Source of the DNA: Acidobacteriota bacterium
GTDB lineage: Bacteria; Acidobacteriota; Vicinamibacteria; Vicinamibacterales; UBA8438
NCBI GenBank assembly: GCA_009861545.1
Contig: VXME01000026.1
Location: forward strand, 1-44,004
DNA length: 44,004 nt
Direction: 5' to 3'
The position numbers were made by a program, and so were the translations under genes. A model generated the notes under the pieces. It made no database searches, was not told the origin of the DNA, and was given only the letters and a program-made list of their open reading frames with translations. Shown piece by piece: positions 8,102-16,390 of the stretch; the stretch's first letter is position 1, and each line of letters starts with the position of its first letter.

Positions 8102-9435
8102 GTCGATTCGCGGTCCTCCGGCGGCAGCAGCTCCGCCGCCGCCGCGATCGTGCGCCGCGTCGCCCCCAGGTTCCGGTGGACGACGGCCCGCGCGGCGGCG
8201 CCGAGCCGTGACCGCCGCGCGCCGTCCCGCATCAGGTCCCCCAGCGTCTCCGCCAGCGCATCCGCGTCCCGCACCTGGATCGCCGCGCCGCGCGCCACGA
8301 GCTCGCGCGCCACGTCGGCGAAGTTCTCCATGTGGGGGCCGAAGACGATCGCCCGGCCGGCGGCGGCCGGCTCGATCGGGTTGTGACCGCCGGCGGGGAC
8401 GAGGCTGCCGCCCACGACGACCGCCGACGCGATCTCGAACAGGCTCGCCAGCTCGCCCAGCGTGTTCAGGATGACCACCTCGGCGCCGGGTTCGCTGCCG
8501 GGCGCCAGCGCACTCCGCATCCGCACGCGATACCCTGCGCGCCGGGCGGTCTCCCGCGCCTCGTCGAACCGTTCGGGATGGCGCGGGGCGATCACCAGCA
8601 GCGCGTCCGGCGCCGCCCGCCGGATGCGCGCGAACGCCCGCAGGACCGGCTCCTCCTCCCCCCGCAACGTGCTCGCGGCGATGAGCACCGGCCGCGAGTG
8701 CGCGAAGGCGAACGCGGCCCGCAGGCCGTTACCGTCGCCGGCGTCGGGGTCGGGGTCCGCGCCGGGGTCGGGCGAGGATCCGGCGGGACCGCCGACCGCG
8801 TCGAACTTCAGGCTGCCGGTGACCGTGACGCGGTCCGGATCCGCCCCGATGGCCACGAACATGCGCGCCCATTCCTCCGTCTGCGCGCAGACGCGCCCCA
8901 CGTCGGCCAGCACCCGCCGCATCCCGCCGCGGACGAGACGATAGCGCCGGAACGAACGTTCGGACAGCCGGCCGTTGACGATCAGCGCGCCCACCCCGCG
9001 CCGCCGGCAGGCCCGGAGCAGATTGGGCCAGATCTCGGTGTCGACGACCAGGAACAGCGCCGGCGCGATGCGGTCGAGGGCGCGATTCACGAACCACGGG
9101 AAATCGAACGGCGCGTAGCACACGGCGTCGGCGTCCCGCCCGAAGCCGCGGGCCACCCGCTGTCCGGTCGCGGTGGTCGTGGACAGGACCAGCCGGTGCG
9201 CCGGGTACACGGCCCGCAGCGCCCGCAGCAGCGGCCGCGCCGCGAGCGCCTCGCCGACGGAGACGGCGTGCACCCACACCGACGGCCGGCGGTCGGGATT
9301 GACCGCGGCCGGCAGGCGGCCGAACCGCTCGCGCAGACTGCCGGGCTCCTTGCCCCGGCGCCATATCCCGTACGCCGTCGCCGGCAGAAGCGCCAGGAAG
9401 TAGACGAACAGCAGGACCGTGTAGAGCAGATGCAT
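8098..9435 (-). CDS. waaA: 3-deoxy-D-manno-octulosonic acid (Kdo) transferase
   Basis: This 445-residue GT30 enzyme transfers Kdo from CMP-Kdo to lipid IVA at the inner membrane. An N-terminal membrane anchor (LLYTVLLFVYFLALLPATA, about 3-21) is followed by the WaaA signature SVWVHAVSVGEALAARPLL, with the conserved Glu, and VLSTTTATGQRVA. The C-terminal domain holds VVVGGSLVPAGGHNPIEPAA, a hallmark of Kdo transferases. It is the first gene of the operon waaA-lpxK-lpxL-rfaE1-rfaE2-waaC-ICMT. No strong -10/-35 pair was found in the 117 bases between it and the divergent gene at 9553. Confidence 0.94.
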   Translation of the reverse strand: MHLLYTVLLFVYFLALLPATAYGIWRRGKEPGSLRERFGRLPAAVNPDRRPSVWVHAVSVGEALAARPLLRALRAVYPAHRLVLSTTTATGQRVARGFGRDADAVCYAPFDFPWFVNRALDRIAPALFLVVDTEIWPNLLRACRRRGVGALIVNGRLSERSFRRYRLVRGGMRRVLADVGRVCAQTEEWARMFVAIGADPDRVTVTGSLKFDAVGGPAGSSPDPGADPDPDAGDGNGLRAAFAFAHSRPVLIAASTLRGEEEPVLRAFARIRRAAPDALLVIAPRHPERFDEARETARRAGYRVRMRSALAPGSEPGAEVVILNTLGELASLFEIASAVVVGGSLVPAGGHNPIEPAAAGRAIVFGPHMENFADVARELVARGAAIQVRDADALAETLGDLMRDGARRSRLGAAARAVVHRNLGATRRTIAAAAELLPPEDREST

Positions 9436-9540
9436 CGAGGTCGGCGGAACCGGGTCACTCGCGTTCGAAGTGCACGGAATCGGACCTTAGCACGGCCGTC
9501 GCTCGCCAGGGCGCCGGCAGACCGCCGTACGGCCTGGCGG

Positions 9541-9546
9541 TAGAAT
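9541..9546 (+). promoter_or_regulatory. -10-like box TAGAAT directly upstream of 9553 gene
   Basis: TAGAAT ends six bases before the ATG at 9553, so a start of transcription about 7 bases on would coincide with the start codon. No SD sequence and no good -35 are seen. It suggests a leaderless transcript, on sequence alone. Confidence 0.35.
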
Positions 9547-9552
9547 CCGTCG

Positions 9553-10287
9553 ATGCAGAGAAACGTCGCCGTGGGGCTGCTGTTGCTCGCCGTGACGCCA
9601 CTGCCGGCGAGCGGTGAGGATCGCGATGTCCTCGCGTCCGCGGAGCAGCGCGCGGCCGCGGTGGAGCCGACGCCGGCCGCGGGCGGGCGCGGCCGTCCGA
9701 CGGCGAAGATCGCCACCACGCTGGCGCTCGTCGGCGCCGGCGTCGGCATGGTGCTCGCGGGCAGTCCCGCGTACGTGCCGTCCCGGTTCGCGCCGGGGAA
9801 CACGCCGCGGCGGGTCGACCTGAGCGTCTACCTGGGCGCAGGCAGCTACCCCGGCCACAGCTACCGCCTCACCCGCCGGCGCGGCGACGCGTTCGGGACG
9901 GGCTACGGATGTCCGGCCGGCGCCGCCCGTTGCGTCGTCGACGCGCAGGAGCTGGCGGACCAATACGGCTTCGGCCTCACCGACGGTTACGATCTCGGCC
10001 GCTTCGAGGGGCTGGTGGCCGGCCACCGGGAGGGCTTCGACGCCGGTCAGGCGGCCACGATCCGGATCCTCGACGCCAACGGGTTCGTGGTGTACGACGG
10101 TGGCTTCACGCCGGCCTCGTACGTCGAAGAACGGTTCAGCGACCGCAAGAACCTCCGCTACGGCGGGGTCGGCCTGCTCGCCGCCGGCGCGCTGATCAGC
10201 CTGTTCTGGCCGGACTCCCCGGCGCGGAACCTGGATCTGCAGCCGCTTCCGGGCGGCGGCCGGATCGGCGCCGCGGTCGGCTTCTGA
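9553..10287 (+). CDS. Exported or membrane-anchored hypothetical protein
   Basis: This encodes 244 residues of unknown function. An N-terminal signal peptide is clear (VAVGLLLLAVTPLPASGED, cleavage near residue 20). A second hydrophobic segment at about 57-74 (TTLALVGAGVGMVLAG) and a third at about 196-214 (YGGVGLLAAGALISLFW) suggest an inner-membrane protein with a periplasmic middle domain. That domain has a Gly/Tyr/Asp-rich stretch (YGFGLTDGYDLGRFEGL) and two cysteines (GCPAGAARC). The gene stands alone on the plus strand, divergent from waaA and convergent with the quinoprotein gene. No family recognised. Confidence 0.75.
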   Translation: MQRNVAVGLLLLAVTPLPASGEDRDVLASAEQRAAAVEPTPAAGGRGRPTAKIATTLALVGAGVGMVLAGSPAYVPSRFAPGNTPRRVDLSVYLGAGSYPGHSYRLTRRRGDAFGTGYGCPAGAARCVVDAQELADQYGFGLTDGYDLGRFEGLVAGHREGFDAGQAATIRILDANGFVVYDGGFTPASYVEERFSDRKNLRYGGVGLLAAGALISLFWPDSPARNLDLQPLPGGGRIGAAVGF

Positions 10288-10363
10288 TCCGGTCCCCGCG
10301 TTCCCATCGCGACCGCGACCACGCCGCCGCGGCCGCGGCGGTCGGCGGTCGGCGGTCGGCGCG

Positions 10364-12112
10364 TCAGCACTGGCAATCGATTGCGAACGCCGCGACCATG
10401 CTGCCGGCGTCCGAAGCGCCGCCGTGCGGCGAGAGCTGCAGAGCGACGTACTGCGTGCCGCCAACCGCGTACGACGTCACCACCGACCGCACCAGGTACC
10501 CCTGCACGGCATAGCGCCACAGCGGCTCGCCCGTCAGGGCGTCGAAGGCACGCAAGACCCCGCCGCTGTCGGCAAGAAAAACCAGGTCGCCGGCGGTCGC
10601 CAGCACGGAACCGGCGCGGGCCTGCAGCTCGTAGGTCCACACCCGCTCTCCCGTATCGAGATCCCACGCCTGCAGCTCGCCCACGTGGTCGGTCCCGTCC
10701 CGCCTGTATACGTTGACGCTCGCACCTGTGTAGGGCAGGCCCGGACGGTATTCGACGGCTCGACCTTCCATGGACGAGCAGAGATTGTCGACGGCGGGAA
10801 CGTAGAGCAGGCCGGTCCGCGGATTGAACGCGTCGGGCCGCCAGTCCCGGCCTCCCGCGAACGAGGGGCAGAACTCGACGCGCTTTCCGATGCCGGGCTT
10901 GCGCGCGCTGTCGTACTCCGGACGGCCGGTGAACGGATCCACGCTCGTGAACACGTTCTGATGCACGAACGGCTGCGCTTCCAGGAACCGCATGCCGCCA
11001 TCGCTCCGATCCAGCAGCCACAGGTAGCCGTTTCGTCCGGGGTGCGCGAGGGCGGGAATCGTCCGCCCGCCGCGTTCGATGTCCACGAGCAGGGGCGCGT
11101 TGGCTTCGTCCCAGTCCCAGGACCCGTTCCAGTGATACTGGTGGTGGTTCAGCAGCGCGCCGGTGGCGGCGTCGAGCGCGATGGTCGAGTTCGTGTAGAG
11201 GTTGTCGCCGGGGCGCGCGTCGCCCATCCAGGGGCCGCCGTTGCCGACTCCCCAGTAGGTGATGCCGAGCGCCGGATCGTAGTTGCCGGTTATCCACACC
11301 GGGCCCCCGCCGGTCTGCCACGAATCGCCCGACCAGGTCTCGGCGCCCGGCTCGCCCGGCGCCGGGACCGTGTACCGCCTCCAGACCTCGTCGCCGCTGC
11401 CCGCATCGAGCGCGACGACGAACCCGCGGACGCCGTGCTCGCCGCCGGAGGTGCCGACCATGACCATGCCGTTCACCGCCAGCGGCGCCATGGTGATGTA
11501 GTAGGTGCGGCGGTAGTTGGCGATCACCCGCTTCCAGACGACCCGGCCGGTCGCCGCCTCGAGCGCCACGACGCGCGCGTCGAGCGTGCCCACGTAGACC
11601 CTGTCGCCGTACAGCGCCACGCCGCGATTGGTGGCATGGGGGCGCCGCACGTCGGCGGGCAGCGGATGCCGGTAGCGCCACACCAGGTTCCCCGTCTGCG
11701 CATCGAGTGCGATCACCTGCTCGGCCGTCGTGACGAACATCATCCGGCCGTTGACGATCGGCGGCGACTGCGGGACCCCGTCGTTCGCGCCGGTCGTGAA
11801 CGTCCAGGCCGGCGCCAGATCCGCGACGTTGGAGTTGTCGATCTGGCTCAGCGGACTGAATCCCCATCCGTCGTAGGTCCGCCGGTACATGAGCCAGCTC
11901 TCGGGTTCCGGATCCAGCAGGCGCTCGTCGGTCACCGGAATGACCATGGGAACGCCCGGCACGGCGCGCGGCAGGTCCTGCGCGGACGCCACCTGCGCGG
12001 CCGTTGCGGTCAGGCCGCTCGCGAGACAGCCGATGACCGCCAGACGCGCTGCCCGGCGGGCGCGGTCCGTGGCCCGGCGGGCGGCGATCCGCGTGCGCAT
12101 CGACAGGAACAT
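10364..12112 (-). CDS. PQQ-dependent dehydrogenase-like quinoprotein
   Basis: This 582-residue protein has a Sec-type signal peptide (to about residue 45, ending ATAAQVASA) and an eight-bladed beta-propeller of the methanol/ethanol dehydrogenase type. Tryptophan-docking repeats are visible (VIALDAQTGNLVWRY, VVALEAATGRVVWKR, VVALDAGSGDEVWRR, LQAWDLDTGERVWTY, LRAFDALTGEPLWRY). Calcium/PQQ ligand regions look present: Glu in GGEHGVRG, Asn in GVGNGGPW, Asp in WDWDEANAP. The adjacent-cysteine pair that normally precedes NRGVALYG is missing: the sequence there is RRPHATNRGVALYG. No cytochrome c domain follows. The likely role is periplasmic oxidation of an alcohol or sugar; the substrate is unknown. 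A damaged partial copy lies at 18358-19420. Confidence 0.87.
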   Translation of the reverse strand: MFLSMRTRIAARRATDRARRAARLAVIGCLASGLTATAAQVASAQDLPRAVPGVPMVIPVTDERLLDPEPESWLMYRRTYDGWGFSPLSQIDNSNVADLAPAWTFTTGANDGVPQSPPIVNGRMMFVTTAEQVIALDAQTGNLVWRYRHPLPADVRRPHATNRGVALYGDRVYVGTLDARVVALEAATGRVVWKRVIANYRRTYYITMAPLAVNGMVMVGTSGGEHGVRGFVVALDAGSGDEVWRRYTVPAPGEPGAETWSGDSWQTGGGPVWITGNYDPALGITYWGVGNGGPWMGDARPGDNLYTNSTIALDAATGALLNHHQYHWNGSWDWDEANAPLLVDIERGGRTIPALAHPGRNGYLWLLDRSDGGMRFLEAQPFVHQNVFTSVDPFTGRPEYDSARKPGIGKRVEFCPSFAGGRDWRPDAFNPRTGLLYVPAVDNLCSSMEGRAVEYRPGLPYTGASVNVYRRDGTDHVGELQAWDLDTGERVWTYELQARAGSVLATAGDLVFLADSGGVLRAFDALTGEPLWRYAVQGYLVRSVVTSYAVGGTQYVALQLSPHGGASDAGSMVAAFAIDCQC

Positions 12113-12120
12113 GCAGCGGG

Positions 12121-12126
12121 ATCATA
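12121..12126 (-). promoter_or_regulatory. Extended -10 (TGC-TATGAT) for the quinoprotein gene
   Basis: On the minus strand TATGAT, preceded by TGC, ends eight bases before the ATG at 12112. With usual spacing, transcription would begin within a few bases of the start codon. No -35 and no SD are seen. It lies in the 327-base divergent region between the quinoprotein and gap, which otherwise holds only the gap promoter and leader. Confidence 0.4.
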
Positions 12127-12289
12127 GCAGCCCGGTCGGGGGCGCCCGCCGGATGGAGATCGACGACAACTCGCCTTTTTTCCGGTTGCCAGGGACGCGA
12201 TCGGCCGGCTCGTGGCCCCATCCCGAGCGGTGGACGCGGCAGGACGCGGGAGGACCCGTGCGCCGGGGAGAAACGGTCTGCAAGCGGGT

Positions 12290-12319
12290 TTGACCGGCTT
12301 CCGCGCGCGTCGGTACAAT
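12290..12319 (+). promoter_or_regulatory. Sigma-70-type promoter of the gap-pgk operon
   Basis: TTGACC (12290-12295) and TACAAT (12314-12319) are separated by 18 bases, close to consensus and the best promoter in the window. Transcription would start near 12326, leaving a leader of about 114 bases before the gap ATG. No riboswitch fold was recognised in that leader. Confidence 0.7.
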
Positions 12320-12439
12320 TGTTCGTTTTGCTTCCGTGCGGGAGACCGCGCCGGGGGTGGAACGACGCGCTTGTCGGCCGTCACATCTATCGAAACAACA
12401 GAAACATCGAGAGCGAGCGCCTCGCGGAGGACAGGGGAA

Positions 12440-13453
12440 ATGGCCATCAAGGTGGGGATCAACGGGTTCGGGCGGATCGGCCGCAACATCATGCGGGCCG
12501 CCCTGCGGAGCGGCGAGCAGGGTATCGAGTTCGTCGCCGTCAACGACATCACGAATCCGGAGACGCTGGCCCACCTGTTCAAGTACGACTCGGTGCTCGG
12601 CAACCTGTCCGACGAGGTGGCGGTCGAAGGCGGCGGGCTGCGGGTAGGCGCGCGCCACTTCCAGGTGCTGTCCGAGCGCGACCCGGCGGCCCTTCCCTGG
12701 AGCGACCTCGGCGTCGACATCGTGGTGGAGTCGACCGGCCTGTTCACGAAGCGGGACGACGCCGCGAAGCACCTCGCCGCCGGAGCGAAGACCGTGATCA
12801 TCAGCGCCCCGGGCAAGGCTCCCGACCTGACCCTGGTGCTCGGCGTCAACGACGACCAGTACGACCCGGCGCGGCACCGGATCATCTCCAACGCCTCTTG
12901 CACCACCAACTGCCTGGCCCCGGTGGCCAAGGTGCTGCACGAGAGCTTCGGCCTGCGCCGCGGCTGGATGACGACGATCCACTCGTACACGAACGACCAG
13001 AAGCTGCTCGACCTGCCGCACCAGGACCTGCGGCGCGCGCGGGCCGCCGGCGTCTCGATGATCCCGACCACGACCGGGGCGGCGTCGGCGGTCGGGCAGG
13101 TGCTGCCGGAGCTGCAGGGCCGGCTGGACGGCATCGCGATGCGGGTGCCGACGCCCAACGTGTCGGTGGTCGACCTGGTGGCCGAGGTGGAACGGAAGGC
13201 CGGCGCGGAGGAGATCAACGCCGCGTTCGGCGCCGCGGCCGGCGGCCCGCTCGCCGGCATTCTCCAGTTGTCGCAGGAGCCGCTGGTCTCGGTCGATTTC
13301 AAGGGCAACCCCCACTCGTCGATCGTCGACGCGTCGTACACGAAGGTGATGGAAGGCGACTTCGTCAAGGTGCTGTCGTGGTACGACAACGAGTGGGGCT
13401 ACTCGTCCCGCTGCGTCGACCTGGTGAAGCTGATCGCGGCGAAGTCGGCATAG
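12440..13453 (+). CDS. gap: Type I glyceraldehyde-3-phosphate dehydrogenase
   Basis: This 337-residue NAD-dependent enzyme of glycolysis oxidises and phosphorylates glyceraldehyde-3-phosphate to 1,3-bisphosphoglycerate. The N-terminal Rossmann motif [12 protein letters not shown] is followed by FVAVNDIT. The catalytic cysteine lies in [12 protein letters not shown] (about residue 153), and the base histidine in [11 protein letters not shown]. The C-terminus has [16 protein letters not shown]. The ATG at 12440 is preceded by GGAGG about 10 bases upstream. pgk starts six bases after the stop, so the two are co-transcribed from the promoter at 12290. The antisense strand has long open frames, but these are composition artefacts. 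Confidence 0.97.
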   Translation: MAIKVGINGFGRIGRNIMRAALRSGEQGIEFVAVNDITNPETLAHLFKYDSVLGNLSDEVAVEGGGLRVGARHFQVLSERDPAALPWSDLGVDIVVESTGLFTKRDDAAKHLAAGAKTVIISAPGKAPDLTLVLGVNDDQYDPARHRIISNASCTTNCLAPVAKVLHESFGLRRGWMTTIHSYTNDQKLLDLPHQDLRRARAAGVSMIPTTTGAASAVGQVLPELQGRLDGIAMRVPTPNVSVVDLVAEVERKAGAEEINAAFGAAAGGPLAGILQLSQEPLVSVDFKGNPHSSIVDASYTKVMEGDFVKVLSWYDNEWGYSSRCVDLVKLIAAKSA

Positions 13454-13459
13454 GGCGGC

Positions 13460-14650
13460 GTGGCCAAGCGCTCCATCCGCGACCTCGATCTCGCCGGTCG
13501 GCGCGCGTTCGTGCGCGTCGATTTCAACGTGCCGCTGGCCGGCGGCGCGGTGACCGACGACACCCGCATCCGGGCGGCGCTGCCGACGCTGCGGCACGCC
13601 CTGGAACGGGGCGCCTCGCTCGTTCTCGCGTCGCATCTCGGCCGCCCGAAGGGCAGGCCGAAGCCAGAGCTCAGCCTGCGGCCGGTGGGGGCGCGGCTGG
13701 CGGATCTGCTCGGCCGCCCGGTGCGCTTCGCCGCCGACTGCATCAGCGAGCCGGCGCGGGCGGCGATGGCGGACGCCGGCGCCGGCGGCGTGACCCTGCT
13801 GGAGAACCTCCGCTTCCACGCTGAAGAAGAAGCGAACGACCCGGACTTCGCGGCGGCGCTGGCGGCGCTGGCCGACGTCTACGTCGACGACGCGTTCGGC
13901 TCGGCGCACCGCGCCCACGCCTCGACCGCCGGCATCGTCGCCCACGTCGCCGACGCGGCGGCGGGACTGCTGCTGGAACGCGAGCTGGAACACCTCGGGG
14001 CCCTGCTCGCCTCCCCCGCGCGGCCGTTCGTGGCGGTGCTCGGCGGCGCGAAGGTGTCGGGCAAGTTGGAGGTCATCGAGAACCTGCTGCCGCGGGTCGA
14101 CGCGCTGTTGATCGGCGGGGCCATGGCCTACACCTTCTTCCGGGCGCGCGGGCTGCCGGTGGGCCGCTCGCTGGTCGAGCCGGACCTGGTCGAGACCACG
14201 CGGCGCGTCGAGCGCGACGCGGCCGAGCGCAACGTCCGGCTGGAGCTGCCGGCCGACCACGTGGTCGCCACCGGACTCGAGGCCGGCGCCGCCTGCGAGT
14301 GCCTCGCGGTGGACGACCCGGCCATCGGCGAGCGGCTGGGCGTGGACATCGGCCCCCGGACGCGGAAGACCTACGCCGACATCATCGGCGCGGCCCGGAC
14401 CGTGGTCTGGAACGGACCGCTGGGCGTGTTCGAGGTGGATGCGTTCAGCCAGGGGACGCTGGCCGTCGCGCGCGCGGTCGCCGACACCGCGGGCGCCACC
14501 GTCGTCGGCGGGGGCGATTCGGTCGCCGCGATCGCCAAGGCGGGCGTCGGCGCGCAGGTCACGCACATCTCGACCGGCGGCGGGGCGTCGCTGGAGTTTC
14601 TGGGGGGCCGCACGCTGCCGGGCGTGGCGGCGCTGCCGGACAGCGGCTGA
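13460..14650 (+). CDS. pgk: Phosphoglycerate kinase
   Basis: This 396-residue enzyme makes ATP from 1,3-bisphosphoglycerate and ADP. The N-terminal substrate domain shows the signature [15 protein letters not shown], then ASHLGRPKG and [12 protein letters not shown]. The central [18 protein letters not shown] and the C-terminal nucleotide-binding WNGPLGVFE and [14 protein letters not shown] are all intact. It starts with GTG at 13460, six bases after gap. The usual continuation to tpiA is broken by a toxin-antitoxin pair on the opposite strand, which ends 14 bases after the pgk stop. Confidence 0.97.
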   Translation: MAKRSIRDLDLAGRRAFVRVDFNVPLAGGAVTDDTRIRAALPTLRHALERGASLVLASHLGRPKGRPKPELSLRPVGARLADLLGRPVRFAADCISEPARAAMADAGAGGVTLLENLRFHAEEEANDPDFAAALAALADVYVDDAFGSAHRAHASTAGIVAHVADAAAGLLLERELEHLGALLASPARPFVAVLGGAKVSGKLEVIENLLPRVDALLIGGAMAYTFFRARGLPVGRSLVEPDLVETTRRVERDAAERNVRLELPADHVVATGLEAGAACECLAVDDPAIGERLGVDIGPRTRKTYADIIGAARTVVWNGPLGVFEVDAFSQGTLAVARAVADTAGATVVGGGDSVAAIAKAGVGAQVTHISTGGGASLEFLGGRTLPGVAALPDSG

Positions 14651-14664
14651 GCCGCCGGCTTCGC

Positions 14665-15300
14665 TCAGATCACGATCGTGATGCCGGCGCGCCGCCCGGC
14701 CCGCCTGACGTCAGCGAGGAACAAAGGCTCACGCCGCCCGTCCCGGCGGGCGACGACTCGGAAGTCGAGGGTGCGCACGCGGTCCCCGAAGAAGAGGCAA
14801 GCATCGTCAGGGTCGCACTGATTCGAGGTCCACACCAGCCCCTGCACCTCCGGAAACTGGTCATGAACCGCCTTGGCCCAAGCGGCCGTTCGTGGGTAGA
14901 GCTTCGGCGAGCTCCCAATCAGCGAGTTACGGGAAATGTGCCATTTCGACAGATCGGGCTCGCGGAGGCTGGCAAGCCGGATGTCGCACCGAAGCTCGAG
15001 CGTTCCGTGGACGCAGTCCATGACGCGGCTCGACAACACGGACTTCCTCTTTGCCTTCGCGGGCACGTCATGGAAGATGGTTTCGTACGCAGCCGCAATG
15101 AAGGTGCTCCCCGCATACAGCGACGGAACGCATCGTCCGCGGGCATCCAGGATCGGCGCAAACCGCGTCGGATTGCCCCGGCACGGGTTGAATTCGTTGG
15201 AGAGCCGGTTCCAGGCGTGCACGCGATGCAAACGGGTTCCCGCCTGGCGCACCACGATATTTGGAGGCGCGAGCGCGGGTGAGGGCCCGAGAATCGTCAC
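14665..15300 (-). CDS. RES-domain toxin (NAD+-degrading type)
   Basis: This 211-residue protein fits the RES domain, the toxin half of Xre/MbcA-RES type II systems, whose studied members consume NAD+. Visible family marks: RLHRVHAWN followed by SNEFNPCRGNPTRFAP (conserved Arg, Asn-x-Phe-x-Pro, Arg-Phe-x-Pro), then LYAGSTFIAAAYETIFHDV with the conserved Tyr and Glu, and the C-terminal GLVWTSNQ stretch. The gene starts 14 bases after the stop of the antitoxin-like gene at 15315-16013, in the usual antitoxin-first order. It sits convergent to pgk in an otherwise glycolytic block. All key residues I can recognise are present, so it is probably active. Confidence 0.85.
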   Translation of the reverse strand: MTILGPSPALAPPNIVVRQAGTRLHRVHAWNRLSNEFNPCRGNPTRFAPILDARGRCVPSLYAGSTFIAAAYETIFHDVPAKAKRKSVLSSRVMDCVHGTLELRCDIRLASLREPDLSKWHISRNSLIGSSPKLYPRTAAWAKAVHDQFPEVQGLVWTSNQCDPDDACLFFGDRVRTLDFRVVARRDGRREPLFLADVRRAGRRAGITIVI

Positions 15301-15314
15301 ACTACGAACGCCCG

Positions 15315-16013
15315 TCAGCCCTCGGCCCGCTCAGCGAGCCGTCGCGCCGCTTCGACGACCTCGCCGGGCGCATCGAGCCGGTCCTGTGGCTCCGCCCCGT
15401 CGAGCCAGCCGTTTCCGGACGCGAACCACAGGGCGATCTGCCACCCGGTCGCCGTTGCAGGAACCTCACGGAGAATCCGCTTGACGATGGGTCGGGGCTG
15501 TCCGTCCTCGAATTGAAACGCCGGGTACAGATCCCGGCCCCCGTGGCGAACGGCAAACACTCTTCGTTCCCGCTTCCAGCGCGATGCCGGTTCGCTCGCG
15601 TTCTTCGGGCTGAGCCCCGAGGCGGCGCGGATCTCGGGTCCGGTAAGCACCCGCGTTTCCTGCAGGTAGTCGGCCCGCAGCCGGGCATTGTCCGTTTCCA
15701 GTTCGGCGCGAACCTCGGCGCGCGGCGCGTCCGGAAGGATGCTCCGGATCATCAACTCGATGTTGCGCTCGGTGAGTTCCTGCCGGTGTATCGCAGCCAT
15801 CGACGGCAGACGCGCGAGCACGCGCCGAAAGAGCTCGGCGAGTTCCCAATCCGCGGTCCCCACGAGGGCCCAATCGCCCGGCATTCCGGCATCGGTATTG
15901 GCGATCCGCTCGCGAAGCCGCTCGGGAAGCGCGCTGATGTCGTCGGCAGCCAGGAAGAAACTGACCAGCAGGTTCGTCTGACAGGCCTCCGGCTGCGCCT
16001 TGTCGCGTGACAT
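15315..16013 (-). CDS. RES-associated antitoxin (Xre/MbcA/ParS-like toxin-binding type)
   Basis: This 232-residue protein is the upstream partner of the RES toxin. The C-terminal part matches the toxin-binding domain pattern: TGPEIRAASGLSPKN, then SRWKRERRVFAVRHGGRDLYPAFQFEDGQPRP, GWQIALWFASGNGWLDGAEPQDRL and a closing VVEAARRLAERA helix. The first ~110 residues are helical and lack a clear canonical HTH, so the DNA-binding part is uncertain; this group is often longer than the ~130-residue Xre antitoxins. The upstream bases 16021-16035 contain CTAGTATGGATACTAG, an imperfect inverted repeat that would suit an autoregulatory operator. The start ATG at 16013 is the first in frame. Confidence 0.8.
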   Translation of the reverse strand: MSRDKAQPEACQTNLLVSFFLAADDISALPERLRERIANTDAGMPGDWALVGTADWELAELFRRVLARLPSMAAIHRQELTERNIELMIRSILPDAPRAEVRAELETDNARLRADYLQETRVLTGPEIRAASGLSPKNASEPASRWKRERRVFAVRHGGRDLYPAFQFEDGQPRPIVKRILREVPATATGWQIALWFASGNGWLDGAEPQDRLDAPGEVVEAARRLAERAEG

Positions 16014-16018
16014 CCTCG

Positions 16019-16034
16019 CTAGTATGGATACTAG
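16019..16034. promoter_or_regulatory. Imperfect inverted repeat upstream of the RES antitoxin gene
   Basis: The sequence CTAGTATGGATACTAG has arms CTAGTAT and ATACTAG separated by GG, a near-perfect dyad just before the antitoxin ATG (16013). Antitoxins of this class repress their own promoter through such sites. The assignment as operator is inference. Confidence 0.45.
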
Positions 16035-16072
16035 TGAAAATCAGGTCAAGGCACGTGCCGTGGCACGAGTCC

Positions 16073-16168
16073 GCGACAGTGACGGAACGGCAGACGCTCC
16101 AGCTTGAGCGGCTCGTGAGTCATAGGCTCGTGGCGGTTCGAATCCCCCCTTCCGCCCCTTCCGCACCA
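16073..16168 (+). pseudogene. Decayed tRNA-Leu(GAG)-like copy
   Basis: The segment aligns along its length with the intact tRNA-Leu at 17772-17858, with about a dozen substitutions. It keeps GACGGAACGGCAGACGC, the CTTGAG loop and AATCCCCCCTTCCGC. The acceptor stem has two mismatches (GCGACAG against CTTCCGC), and the anticodon stem and T-stem have one each. The 3' end carries an extra TTCCGCCCC before TTCCGCACCA. A functional tRNA is unlikely. It lies between the toxin-antitoxin pair and tpiA. Confidence 0.72.
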
Positions 16169-16390
16169 CCAGAGTAGAATCGACGCCCGATGGCAGCTCG
16201 GAAGCGTGGGGGCCCGGTTGCCGGCGCTCGACTGGGCGTCGGGGGCCCGTGAAGGCCTGGTCGTCGTGTCGAAGCGACACACATCATCGAGTTGACGCCG
16301 TGGGATGAGGATGATTCCCCACCGCCTCCACAAGAAATCGAACTCTGGAGGCGATAGGCGTCGCCAGCAAGGTCCGTAACCGAAGGGATC

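Noticed and set aside
12122-14566. An 814-codon frame antisense to gap and pgk.
   Set aside because: Low-complexity Arg/His/Gln-rich translation, opposite two unmistakable glycolytic genes; no start signal.
14669-14682. A perfect 14-base palindrome ATCACGATCGTGAT near the pgk stop.
   Set aside because: It lies within the last codons of the RES toxin gene, has no U-tract and no clear operator role; probably chance.
16041-16280. A minus-strand frame with GGFEPPRAYDSRAAQAG, and a similar one at 17346-17891.
   Set aside because: These are antisense translations of tRNA-Leu sequences, a known source of false proteins. They do confirm that the two regions are related.
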